A DNA stretch of 64,000 bases from Pseudoalteromonas piratica (GTDB lineage Bacteria; Pseudomonadota; Gammaproteobacteria; Enterobacterales; Alteromonadaceae): positions 248,001 to 312,000 of the forward strand of contig NZ_CP009889.1 in assembly GCF_000788395.1 (NCBI RefSeq), given 5' to 3'. Positions 60,196 through 64,000 of this stretch are shown here, in pieces. Position 1 is the first letter of the stretch. Every line of letters begins with the position of its first letter. The translations under genes were made by a program, and so were the position numbers. The notes under the pieces are model-generated. The model did no database searches. It was given only the letters and a program-made list of their open reading frames with translations, and was not told where the DNA came from.

Positions 60196-60260
60196 TGCAC
60201 CTTGCAGGTAGTTTCGCTAAACTTAATTAAAACTTCGTTAAATGTTATTAAAGAGGTGTC

Positions 60261-62270
60261 ATGGAAAGACTAAATGCTTCAGCCATGTTGCAGCTAGTAG
60301 AAGATCTGATTAGTAGTAAAAATGCATCAGAACTGCTGGTTAAATTGCAAATAGGGTTAAAGCCTATTGCGATATTTTCGGATATGCTCATTTTAACCCA
60401 AGATCAGCAGCAGCTTTGTGCGCTTGCAACGACATATGAGCCTTTATCTGGAGTGTGTCTACTGCAACATGACGCGCTGACCAAACGAGTATTTGATAGC
60501 AATGTTTTGGTTGTTAATACACACCAATTACCCCAGGAATGGCAATTACCACAATCGGCTGAGAAAGTGGCACTCGTTGCTAATAACTTTGCTGAGCGTA
60601 GAGGCATATACATTTTATTTTTAGCTGATAAGGCAATTGATTCAGCACTGCTTAAAAATAATTTAATCACGTCAATTAGTGTGTTTCGTCAGGCATTTAT
60701 TCAACTTGATCAACAGCATCAGGCATCACAAATGTTGCTGGATCGCACTTACGCATTAACGCAAAGTCAGCAACGCTTTCAAGCGTATGCCGAGCTCGCT
60801 TCCGATTGGTTTTGGGAGACAGATGAAAGCATGTGCTTTACCTATTTCTCTTTTACTGAGCAAAGCAGGCCGAGTAATTTCGCCCACTTTTTACATAAAA
60901 GCCCGCTTAACATCCGCAGTGATAATGAAAGCGTACAGTTTAAAAAGTGGGAACACTTTTTACACCTTGTAAGACAGCATCATGATATCTTGGACTTCGA
61001 ATTCGAAGCAATTGATAACCAAGGTCATACAGTCTGGATTTCAATTAGTGGAAAAGCCAAATATAACGCAGATAGAAGCTTTGCTGGTTACTTAGGTATT
61101 GCGAAAGACATTAGTTTTGCTAAACAACGCGAAGCAGACCTTAAATTAGCAAAAGAAAAAGCAGAAAGTGCAAACACCGCAAAATCACATTTTCTCGCTG
61201 TGATGTCACATGAAATACGCACGCCAATGAATGCTATTTTAGGTATTTTAGAACTATTAGAAGATACCAAGCCAAACGAGAAACAGCGTGAGCTAATCGA
61301 TTTTATGCGCGGTAGCGCGCAACTTTTACAAGGTGTGATCAGCGATACTTTAGATTTTGCAAAAATAGAATCGGGCACATTAGCGCTAGAAAACAGCACT
61401 ATTAACTTACACAAATTGATCAAAAATTTAGTTCAGCAGTTTGAAACTCAGGCGCTCAAAAAAGGCATACATTTTAATGCTATTTTAGGAAATGGTGTAC
61501 CCGAGCAAATCAACACAGATGGCGTCCGTTTATCCCAAGTTTTGCTTAATTTACTGGGTAATGCGTTTAAATTCACCTTAGAAGGCGAGGTAAATCTCAC
61601 GGTAAACCGCAGTGATACCGAGTTATTAATCTCGGTAAAAGATACGGGTATCGGCATAGAGCAGGCGCAAATCGACACCTTGTTTGAACCCTTTTCACAA
61701 CTTCATGATAAACAAATTGGTCGACAGCAAGGTGTTGGCCTTGGCCTGAGTATTACAAAACGTTTGTTGGAGTTAATGAAAGGGAAGATAGAATGCCACA
61801 GTGAAATTGGTGTGGGAACTGAGTTTTCTGTGTGTATTCCACTGGAAATTGAAGTAACAACATCAGATAAAGCTGGCGTAGGGGCAAGTACACCAAATAC
61901 ATCAAGTTACCGGATCTTAGTTGCAGAAGATAACCCTGCAAATCAATTTATTATTAAAGCTATTCTAGAAAAGCGGAATCATATTGTTGAGTTAGCTGAT
62001 AATGGCGAAAAAGCCGTTCAAGCAGTAAAAGAATCGCATTTTGATTTAGTGCTGATGGATATGGTGATGCCGGTGATGGATGGCGTCAATGCCGCGCGTA
62101 CCATTCGCAACGAACTTGGGGAAATGGCCCCACCGATTATTGCGTTAACGGCAAATGCAGGTCTTGGTGATAAAACTAAATGTTTAAATGCAGGTATGTT
62201 GGATGTGCTAACTAAACCACTTAATAGTGCGTTGTTAGACGAAAAAATAAAAGAATTATTTACCACTTAA
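60261..62270 (+). CDS. Cytosolic hybrid histidine kinase of the syp-like locus
   Basis: A 669-aa sensor kinase with no membrane helices. A GAF-like sensor region covers about 1-160, a PAS domain about 175-290 (WFWETDESM, GYLGIAKDIS), HisKA about 300-370 with His317 in MSHEIRTPMNA, HATPase about 410-535 (LLNLLGNAFKF, VKDTGIGIE, GVGLGLSI) and a receiver from about 550 to 669 (ILVAEDNPAN, Asp600 in LVLMDMVMP, TKPL). Its layout is like the SypF/BarA group but lacks the C-terminal Hpt domain and any periplasmic sensor. It probably signals through its receiver to the Hpt protein at 58888 and then to the SypG-like regulator. Its promoter region holds a TTGCA-N3-TGCAA box. Confidence 0.88.
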   Translation: MERLNASAMLQLVEDLISSKNASELLVKLQIGLKPIAIFSDMLILTQDQQQLCALATTYEPLSGVCLLQHDALTKRVFDSNVLVVNTHQLPQEWQLPQSAEKVALVANNFAERRGIYILFLADKAIDSALLKNNLITSISVFRQAFIQLDQQHQASQMLLDRTYALTQSQQRFQAYAELASDWFWETDESMCFTYFSFTEQSRPSNFAHFLHKSPLNIRSDNESVQFKKWEHFLHLVRQHHDILDFEFEAIDNQGHTVWISISGKAKYNADRSFAGYLGIAKDISFAKQREADLKLAKEKAESANTAKSHFLAVMSHEIRTPMNAILGILELLEDTKPNEKQRELIDFMRGSAQLLQGVISDTLDFAKIESGTLALENSTINLHKLIKNLVQQFETQALKKGIHFNAILGNGVPEQINTDGVRLSQVLLNLLGNAFKFTLEGEVNLTVNRSDTELLISVKDTGIGIEQAQIDTLFEPFSQLHDKQIGRQQGVGLGLSITKRLLELMKGKIECHSEIGVGTEFSVCIPLEIEVTTSDKAGVGASTPNTSSYRILVAEDNPANQFIIKAILEKRNHIVELADNGEKAVQAVKESHFDLVLMDMVMPVMDGVNAARTIRNELGEMAPPIIALTANAGLGDKTKCLNAGMLDVLTKPLNSALLDEKIKELFTT

Positions 62271-62278
62271 ATATCAAT

Positions 62279-62320
62279 CAACTCTGTTGGTTTTCGTGTG
62301 AGCGCAAACTAACAGAGTTG
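62279..62320. terminator. Possible terminator after the hybrid kinase gene
   Basis: A perfect 10-bp stem (CAACTCTGTT with AACAGAGTTG) encloses a 22-base loop a few bases after the kinase stop and before the converging small gene. No T run follows, so it may be a factor-dependent or weak terminator. Confidence 0.4.
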
Positions 62321-62335
62321 ACTGTGAATAACCCA

Positions 62336-62548
62336 TTAGTTGTATCCTAGGATGCAGTCATAATCTTCACGAATACTCGGTTCTGCATACTCATCTTTGA
62401 TTTGCTGCAGCATACGCTCTTGTTGTTTGAAACTAAAAATTACTTTACGACGGTAATCGATAGAACGATTAAATAGTTCTAAATCAATAAATGGTCTCAT
62501 TGCTTGAAGCTTTTGATCGATTGAAAATTGTTGTTTGGCATTGTTCAT
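62336..62548 (-). CDS. Small soluble hypothetical protein
   Basis: A 70-aa protein that is mostly helical and charged (FSFKQQERMLQQIKDEYAEP) with a short N-terminal Gln-rich stretch and an acidic end (REDYDCILGYN). GGAG stands before the ATG. It has no signal peptide or membrane segment, and I recognise no family. It converges with the hybrid kinase gene. Confidence 0.6.
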   Translation of the reverse strand: MNNAKQQFSIDQKLQAMRPFIDLELFNRSIDYRRKVIFSFKQQERMLQQIKDEYAEPSIREDYDCILGYN

Positions 62549-62858
62549 AACACTTCTCCGGTATGTTCTTAAATCTCACTTTTACTAAAGCAAATTATAA
62601 ACCAGCTGTAATCCTATGAATTATTGAGAAATTTATTTTATAGTGTGACACTTTCTGAAAAATGCATCGCATTATGCAAAAACATTTAGGCAAATTGAGT
62701 GTGTTACTTATAATGTGACATGTGCTAGTAGGGAAACATTTGAAAAGCGAGCAGCGCACTGTTAGTGTAGTAAAAGTACATAAAATCAACTGGCTAGAAG
62801 TCATACTTCTAAAAGTCACTAAATTATTTGCGTATGCTCTGTAATCTAAGGAATAGAT
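62549..62858. other. Intergenic stretch without a recognised gene
   Basis: About 310 bases separate the divergent 62336 and 62859 genes. The stretch is AT-rich and contains two TGTGACA boxes (near 62642-62650 and 62713-62720), which might be regulatory. A frame on the minus strand has no ribosome site and an unusual composition and was not accepted. I see no structured RNA. Confidence 0.5.
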
Positions 62859-63353
62859 ATGAATAGACCTCTCATTTCGTTTATAAGTCTCACTTTTGCG
62901 CTTTTCACCACGATCACTTCAACTTTTCTACATGCTTCAGAAAGCACAGCCAGCAACCAGGAGAAAGCGAATTTAGAGAAGTCGCTTTACTGTATGGAGA
63001 TCCTTGAAAATCGTCCAGATATGGCATCAAAAGAGCGGCTTTCTATACTGCGAAATGAATGCTTTTCAGAGCATTACATTCAACATTCACCTCATATTGA
63101 AGATGGACGAGACGCAGTTTTAGCTGTGTTTGCTAAGCGATATAAAAAATACCCAAACTTATCAATGTCAGTTAAGCGTACGGCCGCTGAAGGCGATTTA
63201 GTGTGGATGCACTTGCATGTTAAACGTACACCTGACTCTTTGGGCGCAGCTGTAATTCATATTTTCCGTATGGAAGATGGAAAATGGGCGGAACACTGGG
63301 GAGTTGGTCAACGGGTACCAAAAGAGTCAAAAAATAAAAATACCATGTTTTAA
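62859..63353 (+). CDS. Exported NTF2/SnoaL-like protein
   Basis: A 164-aa protein with a signal peptide (about 1-27, ending LHASE). The mature part has the SnoaL-like fold: SLYCMEILENRP, a conserved YIQHSPHIEDGRDAVLAVFAKR, then GDLVWMHLHVKRT and IFRMEDGKWAEHWGV. The HSPHI and EHW motifs place His residues in the cone-shaped pocket as in the predicted SnoaL-like esterase/isomerase group. The substrate is unknown. AAGGAA lies before the ATG. Confidence 0.78.
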   Translation: MNRPLISFISLTFALFTTITSTFLHASESTASNQEKANLEKSLYCMEILENRPDMASKERLSILRNECFSEHYIQHSPHIEDGRDAVLAVFAKRYKKYPNLSMSVKRTAAEGDLVWMHLHVKRTPDSLGAAVIHIFRMEDGKWAEHWGVGQRVPKESKNKNTMF

Positions 63354-63451
63354 GCAAAGGTTGCTAAAGCGAAACCGAGAGTTGAAAAACTTATTACCCA
63401 CTTAAAACATGTTTTCGTTGGTAAAGCATGGGTTATTCAAGGAAGAGAATC

Positions 63452-63856
63452 ATGAGTTATAAATTATTGAGTATGTTAGCGTCGGGCGTCGCCTCGGTGT
63501 TGGCGATTTTGCTTATTACTTACCCAAATATCTTATTTTTACTGTTTAGCATAGAACCAGAAAATGGTGCATTTTTTATCGGTCGCCGAGCTGCCATGCT
63601 ATTTTTAGGAATTGCGATATTAACTTGGGCTACCCGCCATATTGCACATTCAGAGGCTCGCCAAGCGATCTGTTTAAGTATGTGTACTTCAATGTTGGGA
63701 TTGGCGCTGCTAGGCACTTTTGAGTATCTTCGAGGCGTTGCAGGAATCGGCATTTTACTGGCGGTTTTGACTGAAGTTATTTTTGCAATATTGTATTTTA
63801 GAATTTGGTTTCATCACAAAGCTGACTTTTTACCCATTAGCATAAAAAATACCTAA
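63452..63856 (+). CDS. Small four-helix membrane protein
   Basis: A 134-aa protein with four hydrophobic helices (about 5-25, 40-62, 70-92 and 100-122). Charged residues are few and lie between helices (GRRAAM, HSEARQ, RIWFHHKADF). I chose the ATG at 63452 because GGAAGAG precedes it; an earlier in-frame start would add eight residues. I recognise no family. It lies after the SnoaL-like gene with about 100 bases between, so co-transcription is possible. Confidence 0.65.
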   Translation: MSYKLLSMLASGVASVLAILLITYPNILFLLFSIEPENGAFFIGRRAAMLFLGIAILTWATRHIAHSEARQAICLSMCTSMLGLALLGTFEYLRGVAGIGILLAVLTEVIFAILYFRIWFHHKADFLPISIKNT

Positions 63857-63927
63857 GCAAGGGAGGGCGTCCGCTTGCGTCTTCTCTTAAAGAATGAAAA
63901 CTAATGAATCTCATGAAAGGAACTGGA

Positions 63928-64000
63928 ATGAATAGCGAACTACAAGGAAAAGTATTAACACGTGGCGAATCAGGTTTAATTGCTGGCGTATGCAGCGGCT
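63928..64000 (+). CDS. PspC-domain protein, N-terminal part only
   Basis: The reading frame from the ATG at 63928 gives 24 codons before the window ends: MNSELQGKVLTRGESG, then LIAGVCSG. The ending matches the start of the PspC domain, which normally reads as a basic or polar lead followed by AGVCGGLA. AAAGGAAC stands 9 bases before the ATG; two earlier in-frame ATG codons at 63904 and 63913 are less well placed. PspC-domain proteins are small inner-membrane stress regulators. Confidence 0.6.
   Translation, partial: MNSELQGKVLTRGESGLIAGVCSG

Noticed and set aside
62595..62819. A 74-codon minus-strand frame upstream of the SnoaL-like gene
   Set aside because: It has no ribosome site, a low-complexity Ser/Thr/Cys-rich composition and no recognisable pattern; I treat the region as intergenic.
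1..64000. CRISPR arrays, rRNA or tRNA genes, phage modules
   Set aside because: Reading through the intergenic regions gave no regular repeat-spacer array, no cloverleaf with a CCA-type end and no phage structural or integrase genes.

Overview
The window looks like a chromosomal segment of a marine gammaproteobacterium, most likely Pseudoalteromonas or a close relative in the Alteromonadales. This rests on low G+C, the mix of families (flavin-dependent halogenase, HD-GYP and GGDEF proteins, two marine-type exopolysaccharide loci) and a MITE-like element ending in TACCAATTC. The taxon is an inference. I saw no rRNA, tRNA, CRISPR array or intact transposase.

Layout. (1) 0-3.7 kb: an XRE-2TM regulator, then two near-identical cassettes of three tiny genes (46, 44 and 18 codons), each with its own promoter region and covarying terminator. 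They flank an alpha/beta-hydrolase lipoprotein and a frameshifted VOC gene. A 160-bp MITE-like element sits in the leader of the second cassette, and the first cassette preserves the empty site. (2) 3.7-11.8 kb: a lipoprotein, a heavy-metal RND efflux system (czcCBA) and, just upstream on the same strand, an M56 peptidase/BlaI-type repressor pair. A shared palindromic operator links the regulators to the pump. (3) 11.8-26.6 kb: a Wzy-type exopolysaccharide operon on the minus strand (tyrosine kinase, Wza, Wzz, phosphoglycosyl transferase, ligase/polymerase, glycosyltransferases, flippase, lyase-like protein and an OmpA-WD40-FGE fusion), plus one glycosyltransferase on the plus strand. (4) 26.6-36.3 kb: mixed genes, including a POT-like transporter, periplasmic methyltransferase, HD-GYP protein, tryptophan-halogenase-like enzyme, acetyltransferase, GGDEF protein and flavin-reductase-like protein. 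(5) 36.3-62.3 kb: a second polysaccharide locus resembling the Vibrio fischeri syp (symbiosis polysaccharide) locus. It has STAS (SypA), OmpA lipoprotein (SypB), SLBB exporter (SypC), degenerate ATPase (SypD), kinase-REC-PP2C (SypE), sigma-54 response regulator (SypG), many transferases, a stand-alone Hpt protein and a hybrid histidine kinase. A LruC-domain secreted protein sits inside the locus. (6) 62.3-64 kb: small genes and the start of a PspC-domain gene.

How it may work together. In region 5 the hybrid kinase probably passes phosphate through its receiver and the separate Hpt protein to the SypG-like activator, while the SypE/SypA pair forms a partner switch. The sequence supplies a matching cis code: sigma-54 promoters (GG-N10-GC) before 37914, 43761 and 46437 and an imperfect one before 50944, with a recurring palindrome TTGCA-N3-TGCAA near each and also before the kinase gene. 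I propose this as the SypG-like enhancer. Neither polysaccharide locus carries nucleotide-sugar synthesis genes, so precursors must come from elsewhere.

The least familiar features are the duplicated micro-peptide cassettes and the TTGCA-N3-TGCAA/sigma-54 network.
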